DNA of 64,000 nt from Pararobbsia alpina_A (GTDB lineage: Bacteria; Pseudomonadota; Gammaproteobacteria; Burkholderiales; Burkholderiaceae), in NCBI RefSeq assembly GCF_965118125.1, contig NZ_OZ221287.1, positions 3,472,001 to 3,536,000 of the forward strand, in the 5' to 3' direction. A model generated the notes under the pieces. That model saw only the letters and a program-made list of their open reading frames with translations, was not told the DNA's origin and made no database searches. A program made the position numbers and the translations under genes. Positions 52,453 to 61,685 of the stretch are shown here, in pieces; within the stretch, counting starts at the first letter, position 1, and each line of letters begins with the position of its first letter.

Positions 52453-53466
52453 TCAGGCATCCGCGACGACCAGATTGCACGGCTCGCCCCTGCGCCAGGC
52501 AAGCGCGTTCGTCATCGTCGTCGAGGCAATTTGCGCCAGGGCCTCACGCGTGAAAAAAGCCTGATGCGCTGTGATGAGCACGTTGTGAAAACTTAAAAGC
52601 CGCGCGAGGACATCGTCGAGCAAGAGCTCATCCGAATGATCCTCGAAGAACAGCGCACCCTCTTCTTCGTAGACATCCAGACCGAGGTGGCCAAGCTGGC
52701 CGGATTTCAGTGCGTCGACAACGGCAAGGCTGTCGACCAGCCCGCCACGACTCGTGTTGATCAGCATCGCGCCAGGTTTCATGGCCGCCAGCGAAGACGC
52801 GTTGATCAGATGGCGCGTCGACGCCAACAACGGGCAATGCAGACTCACGACATCGGATTGCGCCAGCAACGCGTCAAGCGTCACGTAGCGGCCGCCCAGT
52901 GCGACGATGTCGGGGTGCTCGAACGGATCGTAAGCAAGCACGGTCATCCCGAATGACGCCATGATTCGCGCGAACACGCGGCCGATCGTCCCGGTGCCGA
53001 CGACACCCACGGTTTTTTCGTGAAGATCGAAGCCGAGCAGGCCGTTCAGCGAGAAATCGCTCTCGCGCGTGCGATTGTTCGCGCGATGCAGCTTGCGATT
53101 CAACGTCAGGATCATGCCGACGGCATGCTCGGCGACGGCATACGGGGAATAGGCGGGGACGCGAGCCACCGTGATGCCCGCCTCGGTCGCCGCGTCCACG
53201 TCGACATGATTGAAGCCCGCGGAGCGCAAGGCGAGAAAGCGCGTGCCGCCGGCAGACAGGCGGCGAATCACGGCCGCGTTGACGACGTCATTGACGAACG
53301 GACAGACGACGTCGGCGCCGTCGGCCAGCACCGCGGTCGTTTCATCGAGCCGGGTTTCGCGAAACGTCAGCTCGATATCGCCAAACCCTGCCGGAAGCCC
53401 GTCCTCCTGGGCTCGACGGAAGGACTCGATGTCGTACGGCCGACAGCTGAACAGCATCATCCGCAT
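52453..53466 (-). CDS. ldhA: D-lactate dehydrogenase (2-hydroxyacid dehydrogenase family)
   Basis: A 337-residue NAD-dependent D-2-hydroxyacid dehydrogenase close to fermentative LdhA, reducing pyruvate to D-lactate. The NAD-binding motif is GTGTIG (157-162). The catalytic triad lies at Arg240 (NTSRGGLVD), Glu269 (DVYEEE) and His301 (TAHQAF), with spacing equal to E. coli LdhA. The N-terminal block FSCRPYDIESFRRA and SAGFNHVDVDAA fit the same branch. The start is the ATG at 53466, with a second Met two codons later. It follows ggt on the same strand by 85 bases and may be co-transcribed. Confidence 0.9.
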   Translation of the reverse strand: MRMMLFSCRPYDIESFRRAQEDGLPAGFGDIELTFRETRLDETTAVLADGADVVCPFVNDVVNAAVIRRLSAGGTRFLALRSAGFNHVDVDAATEAGITVARVPAYSPYAVAEHAVGMILTLNRKLHRANNRTRESDFSLNGLLGFDLHEKTVGVVGTGTIGRVFARIMASFGMTVLAYDPFEHPDIVALGGRYVTLDALLAQSDVVSLHCPLLASTRHLINASSLAAMKPGAMLINTSRGGLVDSLAVVDALKSGQLGHLGLDVYEEEGALFFEDHSDELLLDDVLARLLSFHNVLITAHQAFFTREALAQIASTTMTNALAWRRGEPCNLVVADA

Positions 53467-53551
53467 GATCCCCTCGCACGCGCGTCGTGGTCAGGGAAAT
53501 TGTACGTGAAGGCTGCACGTAAGCCAGTGGGCACAACCAGCGGACATCACC

Positions 53552-55678
53552 TCACGGAATCGTTCGGCCCAGTCCCGAACCGCGCGGATCGCCGACCGGC
53601 TCGGGCTTGCCGTCGACCACGCGAATCGCCTGGATATCGCCGTTGAAGCCCTGTTCCGCGATCGTGTAGCCGCGCTTGGTCAGTTCGGCCTTCAGCGCAT
53701 CGGGCAGCGGCTTGCCCCGCTCTTCGTAGATCGTGTTGGCCGGCAACAACTGGTGGTGGAAGCGCTGCGCAGCGACAGCTTCGGGCAGCGGAAGTTTGTA
53801 GTCGTAGACGTTCGTCAGCACCTGGTACACCGTCGTCGGGATACGCGAACCGCCCGGCGTGCCGATCACCATGGCGACCTTGTTTTGCGCGTCGAGCAGG
53901 ATCGTCGGGCACATCGACGACAGTGGCCGTTTGCGCGAGGCGATCGCATTCGCTTCCGTGCCCACCACGCCAAACTGATTCGGCGCATTGGGCTTCGCCG
54001 AGAAATCGTCCATCTCGTCATTCAGCACGATTCCGGTCTTGTCGACGACGACCCCCGCCCCGAACGGTCCGTTGAGCGTATAGGTATTCGAGATCGCGTT
54101 ACCCCATTTGTCGACGACCGAGAAGTGCGTAGTCTGCGGCTTTTCTCCACCGACGGTTGCACTCGCCGCAGCGGGTTGAGTCCCTTCAGACGAGGACGCG
54201 GACGATGCCGGCTGCGCCTCGTCGGTCGACGAAGCGTTGTGCGCGTCACTCGAGGCGGACGGCGCGTTCGCCTGAGCACTTGATGACGCCGATTTGCCGT
54301 CCGACGCAGCCGTGCCGCCCTGCGCAGCAGACGCGCCCGAAGCCGCCGAAGCATTGGACGCACTCGAAGCCCCGCTCGCCCCACCGGCCGACGCGCCCTG
54401 GTCGAGCCCGGGCTTAACGGACTTCGTATCCGAAATGGCGTCCGCATTGACCTCCATTGCGCGCCGGGCGAGATACGCGTCGTCGGTCAGCCGTGCGGTC
54501 GGATTCTTGACGAAATCGGGATCGCCCAGGTATGCGGCGCGATCCGCAAAGACGCGCTTTTCCATCTCGGACACGAGGTGCACGTATTGCGCCGAATTGA
54601 GATCGACGCCCTGGAACTTGCTCTCGAGGTCCTCGCGCATCTTGAGCATCTGCAGCAGGATGACGCCGCCCGAACTCGGCGGCGGCGCCGTGATGACCTG
54701 ATACCCGCGCCAGTTGCCGACGAGCGGCTGTCGCCAGACCGCCTTGTAGCTCGACAAATCGGCCTGCGTGATCAGGCCATGGCCGCGCATCGACGTGGCG
54801 ATCAGCTCGCCCGTCTTGCCCGTGTAGAACTCCTTGCCGCCGTCCGACGCAATGCGCTTGAGCGTTTGTGCAAGCTCGGGCTGGCGGAACGTCGCGCCTT
54901 CGGTCAGACCCGAGAAGTAGGCATCGAAGTTCGTCCGCCCCTTGAAGATGTCCGCGGCGGCGCTCCGCTCTTTCGCCAGCCGCGCGTCGACGACAAACCC
55001 CTTGTCGGCGTAGTCGATCGCCGGCTCGAGCACCTGCGACCACTTGAGCTTGCCGAAGCGCCGCTGCGCTTCCCACATGCCTTCGACAGTGCCGGGCACG
55101 CCGACCGCGCGCGTGCCGACAAGGCTCGCCTTGTCGATCACATTGCCATTCGCGTCGAGATACATATTGCGCGTGGCGGCGATCGGCGCTGTCTCACGGT
55201 AGTCGAGGAAGTACGGCTTGTGATCGACCACCAGCGTCATAAAGCCGCCGCCGCCCAGATTGCCCGCATCCGGATAGGTCACAGCGAGCGAAAAGGCGAT
55301 CGCGACGCCCGCGTCGACCGCGTTGCCGCCTTCCGCAAAGATTTTTGCAGCGGCATCGGCAGCGTATTTGTCAGGCACGGCCACCGCGTTGTCACGCAGC
55401 TCGGTCGACGCATCGGTGTGTTTGTCAGTGTCTTTGTCTTTGGCCCACGTCGGCGTCGCGAGACCTGCGACGCCAAGCGCAACGAACGACGCGAGCGTCA
55501 CCTTGAGCGCCGTATGGCGGGTAGAGCTTGTCGCGCCTGTCGCGCGCAAACCACGCATCCCGCGTCCATGTTCAGCGGCGTTGGATTCACGCGAACCGCC
55601 CTCATATCGAGACACAGGAAGGCCCGTATCGTGTTTCAGATCGGACTTCTGACATCCCTTACCAATCGACACCGCCAT
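53552..55678 (-). CDS. ggt: gamma-glutamyltranspeptidase with low-complexity insertion
   Basis: Ggt is a periplasmic Ntn hydrolase that cleaves glutathione and transfers the glutamyl group. The core has GGNAVDAGVAIAFSLAVT, GGGGFMTLVVD and PPPSSGGV. Autoprocessing should occur before Thr516 in TTHFSVVDKWGN; the C-terminal part holds DDFSAKP and TPGGSRIPTT. Residues about 425-510 are an Ala/Ser/Gly-rich stretch ending just before the cleavage threonine, absent from the usual 580-residue enzyme. I chose the ATG at 55678 (708 residues) because GGAGG lies six bases upstream. This leaves about 60 residues before the hydrophobic export segment. An ATG at 55558 would give a normal signal peptide and 668 residues. 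Confidence 0.92.
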   Translation of the reverse strand: MAVSIGKGCQKSDLKHDTGLPVSRYEGGSRESNAAEHGRGMRGLRATGATSSTRHTALKVTLASFVALGVAGLATPTWAKDKDTDKHTDASTELRDNAVAVPDKYAADAAAKIFAEGGNAVDAGVAIAFSLAVTYPDAGNLGGGGFMTLVVDHKPYFLDYRETAPIAATRNMYLDANGNVIDKASLVGTRAVGVPGTVEGMWEAQRRFGKLKWSQVLEPAIDYADKGFVVDARLAKERSAAADIFKGRTNFDAYFSGLTEGATFRQPELAQTLKRIASDGGKEFYTGKTGELIATSMRGHGLITQADLSSYKAVWRQPLVGNWRGYQVITAPPPSSGGVILLQMLKMREDLESKFQGVDLNSAQYVHLVSEMEKRVFADRAAYLGDPDFVKNPTARLTDDAYLARRAMEVNADAISDTKSVKPGLDQGASAGGASGASSASNASAASGASAAQGGTAASDGKSASSSAQANAPSASSDAHNASSTDEAQPASSASSSEGTQPAAASATVGGEKPQTTHFSVVDKWGNAISNTYTLNGPFGAGVVVDKTGIVLNDEMDDFSAKPNAPNQFGVVGTEANAIASRKRPLSSMCPTILLDAQNKVAMVIGTPGGSRIPTTVYQVLTNVYDYKLPLPEAVAAQRFHHQLLPANTIYEERGKPLPDALKAELTKRGYTIAEQGFNGDIQAIRVVDGKPEPVGDPRGSGLGRTIP

Positions 55679-55684
55679 TGCCAT

Positions 55685-55689
55685 CCTCC
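55685..55689 (-). promoter_or_regulatory. Shine-Dalgarno GGAGG that supports the ggt start
   Basis: On the minus strand GGAGG is followed by ATGGCA and then the ATG at 55678. The spacing of six bases fits the second ATG, not the one that directly abuts the motif. This is the clearest ribosome site near the gene, and it argues for the long N-terminus. Confidence 0.6.
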
Positions 55690-55897
55690 AATACCGACCG
55701 CCGTTGTGCGCAGGAAGCGGGGCACGAATCGTGCCCACCCGCGAGAGCGCGCATTATCTCGCCCCGTCCGGCGGGGTGTGTACGGTAAAATGCCTCAATC
55801 AAGGGGCAGCGCATTGCGCTTTCGCTACCAGACTTTTTACCGCAGCGAGCAAAAAACCGCTGTCCGCATCGCCGAACCGCCGAACCGACCATTGCGC

Positions 55898-57610
55898 ATG
55901 AGCAACGACCGTACAGAACGCACTGATGCCCCCGTCGCATCGAATTTCATCCGCAACGCCATCGACGAGGACAATCGCAACCGCAAGTGGGCCGGCCGCG
56001 TCGAAACGCGTTTTCCGCCGGAACCGAACGGTTATCTCCACGTCGGGCACGCGAAATCGATTTGCCTGAATTTCGGTGTCGCCGCCGACTACGACGGCAT
56101 CTGCCATCTGCGCTTCGACGACACGAATCCCGAAAAAGAAAGCATGGAGTACGCCGACTCGATCGTCGAGGCGGTCGAATGGCTCGGCTACTCGTGGGAC
56201 AAGGCCGGCAAGTCGCACATGTACTTCGCAAGCGACTACTACGAGCAGCTCTATCACTTTGCTGAAATCCTGATCGAGCGCGGCAAAGCCTATGTCGACA
56301 GCCAGAGCGCCGAAGAAATGCGCGTGAACCGCGGCTCGGCAACCGAAGCCGGCCGGCCGTCGCCGTTCCGTGATCGCACGCCCGCAGAAAACCTCGATCT
56401 GTTCCGGCGCATGCGCGCGGGCGAGTTCGCCGAGGGCGCCCACGTGCTGCGCGCGAAGATCGACATGGCGTCGCCGAACTTCAATATGCGCGACCCGGTG
56501 ATCTACCGGATCCGCTTCGCCCATCACTATCGGACCGGCGACACCTGGTGCGTCTATCCGATGTACGACTACGCGCATTGCATTTCGGACGCGATCGAAG
56601 GCATCACGCACTCGCTGTGCACGCTCGAGTTCGAAGATCACCGCCCGTTGTACGACTGGGTGCTCGACCAGCTTGCGCAGGCCGGTGAATTCAAGCGCCC
56701 GCTGCCGCAACAAATCGAGTTCGCCCGCCTGAACGTGACGTATGCGATCACGAGCAAGCGCAAGCTGTTGCAGCTCGTGACCGAGAAGCACGTCGCCGGC
56801 TGGGACGACCCACGCATGCCGACCATTGTGGGCCTGCGCCGTCGCGGCTTCACGCCAGGCAGCATCCGCCTGTTCTGCGATCGTATCGGTGTGTCGAAGG
56901 CGGACTCGTGGATCGACATGGGCGTGCTCGAGCAGTCGCTGCGTGACGATCTCGATGAGGCCGCGCCGCGGGCGATCGCCGTGCTCGACCCGCTCAAGCT
57001 CGTCATCGACAATTTCCCCGAAGACGGCGAAGAGCCGTGCACGGCCCCCGTGCACCCGCATCATCCGGAACGCGGTTCGCGTGCCTTTCCGTTCACGCGC
57101 GAGCTCTGGATCGAACGCGAGGACTTCAACGAGCACCCGCCGAAGGGCTATTTCCGCCTGTTCCCGGGCAACAAGGTACGCCTCAAGTACGGCTTTATCG
57201 TCGAATGCACGGGCTTCGACAAGGACGAACAAGGCAACGTCACGGCCGTCCACTGCAATTACTTTGCGGACAGCAAGTCGGGAACGGAAGGCGCGAACAA
57301 CTATAAGGTCAAGGGCACGATTCACTGGGTCAGCGCGAAGACCGCCTATCCGGCCGAAGTCCGCCTGTACGACCGCCTGTTCAACGAACCGCAACCCGAC
57401 GCGGGCGGGCGCGACTTCCTGACCGCGATCAATCCGAACTCGAAGCGTGTGGTGCAAGCCTACCTCGAGCCCGGCGCGGCCGCGATGAATGCCGAAGACC
57501 GCGTGCAGTTCGAGCGTCACGGCTACTTCGTCGCCGACCGCTACGACTCGCAGCCGGGCAAGCCCGTGTTCAACCGGATCGTGAGCCTCAAGGACAGCTG
57601 GGGCCGATAA
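55898..57610 (+). CDS. glnS: glutaminyl-tRNA synthetase
   Basis: A class I aminoacyl-tRNA synthetase of 570 residues that charges tRNA(Gln) directly. The catalytic domain has FPPEPNGYLHVGHAKSICLNFG, where HVGH is the HIGH element, and FDDTNPEKE, which contacts ATP and glutamine. VTYAITSKRKLLQLV provides the KMSKS counterpart, and the beta-barrel anticodon-binding domain follows. The start ATG at 55898 (MSNDRTERTDAP) matches family length (E. coli 554); an upstream frame is antisense to ggt. TAAAAT at 55786-55791 may be its -10 box. It ends with a strong terminator. Confidence 0.97.
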   Translation: MSNDRTERTDAPVASNFIRNAIDEDNRNRKWAGRVETRFPPEPNGYLHVGHAKSICLNFGVAADYDGICHLRFDDTNPEKESMEYADSIVEAVEWLGYSWDKAGKSHMYFASDYYEQLYHFAEILIERGKAYVDSQSAEEMRVNRGSATEAGRPSPFRDRTPAENLDLFRRMRAGEFAEGAHVLRAKIDMASPNFNMRDPVIYRIRFAHHYRTGDTWCVYPMYDYAHCISDAIEGITHSLCTLEFEDHRPLYDWVLDQLAQAGEFKRPLPQQIEFARLNVTYAITSKRKLLQLVTEKHVAGWDDPRMPTIVGLRRRGFTPGSIRLFCDRIGVSKADSWIDMGVLEQSLRDDLDEAAPRAIAVLDPLKLVIDNFPEDGEEPCTAPVHPHHPERGSRAFPFTRELWIEREDFNEHPPKGYFRLFPGNKVRLKYGFIVECTGFDKDEQGNVTAVHCNYFADSKSGTEGANNYKVKGTIHWVSAKTAYPAEVRLYDRLFNEPQPDAGGRDFLTAINPNSKRVVQAYLEPGAAAMNAEDRVQFERHGYFVADRYDSQPGKPVFNRIVSLKDSWGR

Positions 57611-57638
57611 GTCAAGACCGGCGCCCCCCAGCAGATCA

Positions 57639-57667
57639 AGCCGCGCAGCCTTTGCGCGGCTTTTTTT
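57639..57667 (+). terminator. rho-independent terminator after glnS
   Basis: AGCCGCGCA pairs with TGCGCGGCT around a five-base loop and runs into eight T. It lies 28 bases after the glnS stop. Confidence 0.95.
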
Positions 57668-57782
57668 ATGTCCGAGCGACGACCGGCACGTCCTGCGCCG
57701 CGCAGTCCGTCGCCGGGCCACGCCAGCAGCGCCACGCTAGAATGGCTGAACCTTCTGACTACACCAACAGCCGGAGACCCCT

Positions 57783-58658
57783 ATGAGCGCCGCGATCGAA
57801 GTCGTGCTTGAACCTCGCACCCAGGACATCGGCGTGCCCGTGCGCAGGCTGATTCCCCAGCGCGGGCATCGCCAGTGCGGACCGTTTGTGTTCTTCGACC
57901 ATATGGGCCCGGTCGAAATGGCGCCGGGACAGGGGATCGATGTGCGCCCGCACCCCCATATCGGCCTCGCGACGGTCACCTACCTTTTCGACGGTGCGTT
58001 CATGCATCGCGACAGCCTCGGCACGGTGCAGCGCATCGAACCGGGAGCGGTCAACTGGATGAGCGCGGGCCGCGGCATTGTCCATTCAGAGCGCTCGCCG
58101 GATGACCTGCGCGCCAGCGGCGCCGTGCTGCACGGCATTCAGACGTGGGTCGCGCTGCCTCAGGCCGATGAACAAAGCGAGCCCTGGTTCCGCCACTATC
58201 CGGCCGCGGAGATCCCGATGGTCGAGCGTGACGGCGTCAAGCTCCATGTGATCGCCGGCGACGGCTTCGGCGCGACCTCCCCCGTACAGACCGCGTCACG
58301 CACGTTTTACGTCTGCGCGACGTTCGAGCCGGGCCGGTCGCTCGCCGTGCCGGCCGAGCACGTCGAACGAGGCGTATACCTGATCGACGGCGACATTGCG
58401 ATCGACGGCACGCCGCTCGCGCAGCATCACGTGGCAGTGCTCAAGCACGGAGAACCCGTCGTGCTGAGCGCTGGCACGCACGGCGCACGCGTCATGCTGT
58501 TCGGCGGCGATCCGCTCGACGGCCCGCGGCTCATCGACTGGAATTTCGTCGCCAGCCGCCGAGAACTGATTGATGAAGCCAAACAGGCCTGGCGCGAACA
58601 GAACTTCCCGCGCGTGCCCGGAGAAACCGACTGGATTCCGTTGCCGACTGCGCCTTAA
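57783..58658 (+). CDS. pirin-family protein
   Basis: A bicupin of the pirin family, 291 residues. Some bacterial pirins are quercetin dioxygenases and others modulate redox enzymes; the function here is unknown. The N-terminal cupin keeps the metal ligands His57 and His59 (RPHPHIGL) and His101 and Glu103 (IVHSE). PVRRLIPQRGHRQCGPFVFFDHMGP is the family opening. GGAGA lies about eight bases before the ATG at 57783, and TAGAAT (57738-57743) could be its -10 box. It follows the glnS terminator and precedes cnoX on the same strand, with 82 bases between. Confidence 0.92.
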   Translation: MSAAIEVVLEPRTQDIGVPVRRLIPQRGHRQCGPFVFFDHMGPVEMAPGQGIDVRPHPHIGLATVTYLFDGAFMHRDSLGTVQRIEPGAVNWMSAGRGIVHSERSPDDLRASGAVLHGIQTWVALPQADEQSEPWFRHYPAAEIPMVERDGVKLHVIAGDGFGATSPVQTASRTFYVCATFEPGRSLAVPAEHVERGVYLIDGDIAIDGTPLAQHHVAVLKHGEPVVLSAGTHGARVMLFGGDPLDGPRLIDWNFVASRRELIDEAKQAWREQNFPRVPGETDWIPLPTAP

Positions 58659-58740
58659 GGGCCCTTGAGGCCCTGCTTGAAGGCCCGCCATCCCGCCCCC
58701 ATATGGCGAAACATGACAGCTTTGAAAAAGAGATGCCCTG

Positions 58741-59589
58741 ATGGAAACGACCCTAGCCACCTTTGAACAAGACGTGATTATCGCGTCGCAGCAAACGCCC
58801 GTGCTTGTCGACTTCTGGGCGCCGTGGTGCGGTCCGTGCCGCACGCTCGGGCCGATGCTCGAGAAACTTGAAGCGGAATACCAGGGCGCGTTCCGGCTCG
58901 TGAAGGTCAACTCCGATGAGAACCCCGAACTCGCCCAGCATTTCCACATTCGCAGCATCCCGTACGTTGTGGCATTCGTCGACGGACAGCCGGTCGACCA
59001 GTTCGTTGGTGTGCTGCCCGAAGGGCAACTGCGCGCCTTTATCGACAACCTCGTTCCGAATCCGGCAGAAAGCGAGCGTCGCGCTGCATTTCAGGCGCTC
59101 GACGAGGGGCGTCGTACCGATGCCTACGGGCATTTGCAGGCCGCGCTCGCCTACGATCCCGGCTTTGACGATGTGCGCCTCGATCGCATCGAACTGTTGA
59201 TCGAAGACGATCAGATTGACGACGCCAAGGCAGAGCTCGAACGCGTATCGCCGAAAGTCGCGCAGGGTCTCGATGCGCGGTACAACGCGATCAAGACGCG
59301 GCTCGACGCCGTCGAAGTCGTCGCCGAACTGCCGCCGCCCGAGGAACTGTTGAATCGCATCTCGCATAACGCGGCCGATCTCGATGCGCGCTTCGATCTG
59401 GCGAACTGGTACATCGCGCAAAAGCGCTACGAGCCTGCACTCGAGCAGTTGCTCGAGATCGTCCTGCACGACCGCGCGTTCAAAGACGATGTCGGCCGCA
59501 AGACGATGCTGTCGGTGTTCGACCTCGCATCGGGCCGGCCGGAACTCGTGTCCGCCTGGCGCCGGAAGCTCAGCGCGGCATTGAACTAA
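58741..59589 (+). CDS. cnoX: thioredoxin-TPR protein, CnoX/YbbN type
   Basis: A 282-residue protein with an N-terminal thioredoxin domain and C-terminal TPR repeats. CnoX acts as a holdase chaperone that also protects clients from over-oxidation and cooperates with GroEL and DnaK. The active site is WAPWCGPC with Cys30 and Cys33; E. coli CnoX has lost the first cysteine, so this protein could still be redox-active. Residues about 115-280 contain tetratricopeptide-like units (AYGHLQAALAYDPGFDDVRLDR and ANWYIAQKRYEPALEQLLEI). Its 3' end overlaps the convergent tcdA by 20 bases. Confidence 0.9.
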   Translation: METTLATFEQDVIIASQQTPVLVDFWAPWCGPCRTLGPMLEKLEAEYQGAFRLVKVNSDENPELAQHFHIRSIPYVVAFVDGQPVDQFVGVLPEGQLRAFIDNLVPNPAESERRAAFQALDEGRRTDAYGHLQAALAYDPGFDDVRLDRIELLIEDDQIDDAKAELERVSPKVAQGLDARYNAIKTRLDAVEVVAELPPPEELLNRISHNAADLDARFDLANWYIAQKRYEPALEQLLEIVLHDRAFKDDVGRKTMLSVFDLASGRPELVSAWRRKLSAALN

Positions 59590-60610
59590 GCGACACTCGC
59601 GCGAGCGAGCGCAATACGTGCGATGCGGCCGCGAAGCCAAACGGGGCCGTCACGCACACGCTCGACCCGAACCCTGCGCAATTGAGTCCGACAGGGCCTC
59701 GCGCAGGGGCCTCGGAAACATGGACATCGGCCTGACCCAGCGCGTTGTCCGCAACGAGATCGCTCCCGGTCGCACCGCCTGCACCACCTGCTCCACCCGC
59801 ACCGACCGAGTCGACTGCCGCCAGTTCGCACGTTCCCGAGGCCGCGCTCTCGACGCTGCCGTCCTGCTCGCTTTCCTCGTTGCCGGCGGCCGTCGCTGCA
59901 CCCGGATAGATCAGCGGCTCGTCGGAATACACCGCGGGCACCTTGAACCGCGCTTTGGGGCCGCGCGGAAATCCATGTGCCTTGCGCAATTGCGCGCGCA
60001 CTTTCGAAAGCAGCGGGTCCTGGATGGTCTGCGCCAGATCGTCGATACGCAGCCGTGTCGGATCGAGTTGCCCGCCCGCGCCCCCGATCGTGATCAAAGG
60101 CTGCTTGTGTGCAACGCACCATGCGATCAACGCGACTTTCGTACGCACGCTATCGATCGCGTCGACAATAAAATCAAAACCACCGCCGAGCAGCGAGTCC
60201 ATGTTGTCGGGCTCGATAAAGTCTTCGATCTCGGTAACGCGACATGCCGGGTCGATCAGATGGATCCGCTCGGCCATCGCCGTGACTTTCGCCTTGCCGT
60301 AGTTGCCGTCGAGCGCGTGGATCTGCCGATTGGTGTTGCTCTCGGCGACGTTGTCGAGGTCAATCAGCGTCAGGCGGCCAATCGCGCTACGAGCGAGCGC
60401 TTCGGCCACCCATGAGCCGACTCCGCCGATACCGATCACTGCAACGTGGGCGTGCTCGAAGCGCTCGAGCGCCTGCGGTCCGTAGAGCCGCGCAATACCA
60501 CCAAAGCGCCGCGCGCGATCGGGCGCGTCGAAATGGCTGTCGTTTGATCTCACACCTGACTCGTCTGGCGGTGCGGTAGTAACATGAGATGCGTTTGAGA
60601 AGTCGGACAT
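59570..60610 (-). CDS. tcdA: tRNA threonylcarbamoyladenosine dehydratase
   Basis: TcdA (CsdL) dehydrates t6A37 of tRNA to the cyclic form ct6A, using ATP in an E1-like reaction. The 346-residue protein has GIGGVGSWVAEALARS (60-75) for ATP binding, LIDLDNVAESNTNRQIHAL and VDAIDSVRTK, which fit the family, and FKVPAVYSDEPL. A Gly/Ala/Ser/Glu-rich insertion at about 238-305 (including GAGGAGGAGG) precedes the final GFGSSVCVTAPFGFAAASHV. The start ATG at 60610 is supported by MSDFSNASH and by length; an extension to 60877 would overlap pdxH. It converges with cnoX, overlapping 20 bases, and diverges from pdxH. Confidence 0.92.
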   Translation of the reverse strand: MSDFSNASHVTTAPPDESGVRSNDSHFDAPDRARRFGGIARLYGPQALERFEHAHVAVIGIGGVGSWVAEALARSAIGRLTLIDLDNVAESNTNRQIHALDGNYGKAKVTAMAERIHLIDPACRVTEIEDFIEPDNMDSLLGGGFDFIVDAIDSVRTKVALIAWCVAHKQPLITIGGAGGQLDPTRLRIDDLAQTIQDPLLSKVRAQLRKAHGFPRGPKARFKVPAVYSDEPLIYPGAATAAGNEESEQDGSVESAASGTCELAAVDSVGAGGAGGAGGATGSDLVADNALGQADVHVSEAPARGPVGLNCAGFGSSVCVTAPFGFAAASHVLRSLARVSLSSMPR

Positions 60611-60837
60611 GGATCGTGCAATCAAAGCGTCGCAGCGGGCGATGAGTGCCTTAGACCGCTCGTGTCGCGAATGCCCGCGACGTCTGTGAGGACTTCGCAG
60701 CCATCGGACACAAGCCGGCGGCGCTGCATGAATGACGGCATTGTGCCGGAAATCTCGAAACCGTCCCCGGTGCAACCATGACTGCGTCCCCGACGCGCTT
60801 TGGCTATACTCAATGAACTTTAAGCGCACGCATAATA

Positions 60838-61476
60838 ATGGTGACCTCCCTCGCTGACCTTCGACAGGCTTACGCACGCGGCGCGCTGAACGAAGCCGAT
60901 GTCGATGTCGACCCGATCAGTCAGTTCGAGAAGTGGTTTGCCGAAGCACAAGCCGCTGAAGTGCCCGAACCGAACGCAATGAGCCTGGCCACCGCCGACG
61001 CGCGCGGCCGTCCGTCGAACCGGATCGTGCTCGTCAAAGGCGTCGACGCACGCGGCTTTGTGTTCTTCACGAATTACGAGAGCTCCAAGGGCAACGACCT
61101 GGCCGGCAATCCGTACGCGAGCTTGTTATTCTTCTGGCAACCGCTCGAACGTCAGGTCCGCATCGAAGGCCGCATCGAAAAAACATCGGCCGAAGAAAGC
61201 GACGCGTATTTTCATTCGCGGCCCGTAGGCTCTCGCATCGGTGCATGGGCATCGAATCAGAGCCGCGTCACGGACAAGGCCACGCTCGAAGCCAACGAGG
61301 CTCGATTCGCAGCGCAATACGGCGACAACCCGCCGCGCCCGCCCCAATGGGGCGGATACCGCGTCGTGCCCGAAACTATTGAGTTTTGGCAGGGACGTCC
61401 GTCGCGCCTGCACGACAGGATCAAATATCTGCGCACGCCCCAGGGCACATGGAACATCGTCAGGCTATCGCCCTGA
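60838..61476 (+). CDS. pdxH: pyridoxine/pyridoxamine 5'-phosphate oxidase
   Basis: PdxH is an FMN enzyme that makes pyridoxal 5'-phosphate from pyridoxine or pyridoxamine phosphate. The 212-residue protein is typical in length. It has DPISQFEKWF (25-34), RGRPSNRIVLVKG and FFTNYESSKG for FMN binding, RQVRIEGRIEKT, and the C-terminal RLHDRIKYLR and GTWNIVRLSP. Translation starts at the ATG at 60838; a GTG follows as the second codon. TATACT at 60805-60810 could be the -10 box of a promoter in the 227-base divergent gap with tcdA. PLP made here would serve LtaA and other enzymes. Confidence 0.95.
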   Translation: MVTSLADLRQAYARGALNEADVDVDPISQFEKWFAEAQAAEVPEPNAMSLATADARGRPSNRIVLVKGVDARGFVFFTNYESSKGNDLAGNPYASLLFFWQPLERQVRIEGRIEKTSAEESDAYFHSRPVGSRIGAWASNQSRVTDKATLEANEARFAAQYGDNPPRPPQWGGYRVVPETIEFWQGRPSRLHDRIKYLRTPQGTWNIVRLSP

Positions 61477-61685
61477 TAGAAATTTCCGCTTGGCGCATCC
61501 GCTTCACGTTATTCAGAGTTGCACGGTTACACAGTCGTTTTTCGCTTTGTTCTTGTTTGAATAGGTAGGCTGCCGGTTTTCGGTAGCGACCGCTCCCCTG
61601 GTCACCTTCCCGTATGGGAACGAGGAGTGGCTCGCAGGCAATCCCGTTTCCGGCATCGATCGAATCGTTGAGCACGGAGATAAGA

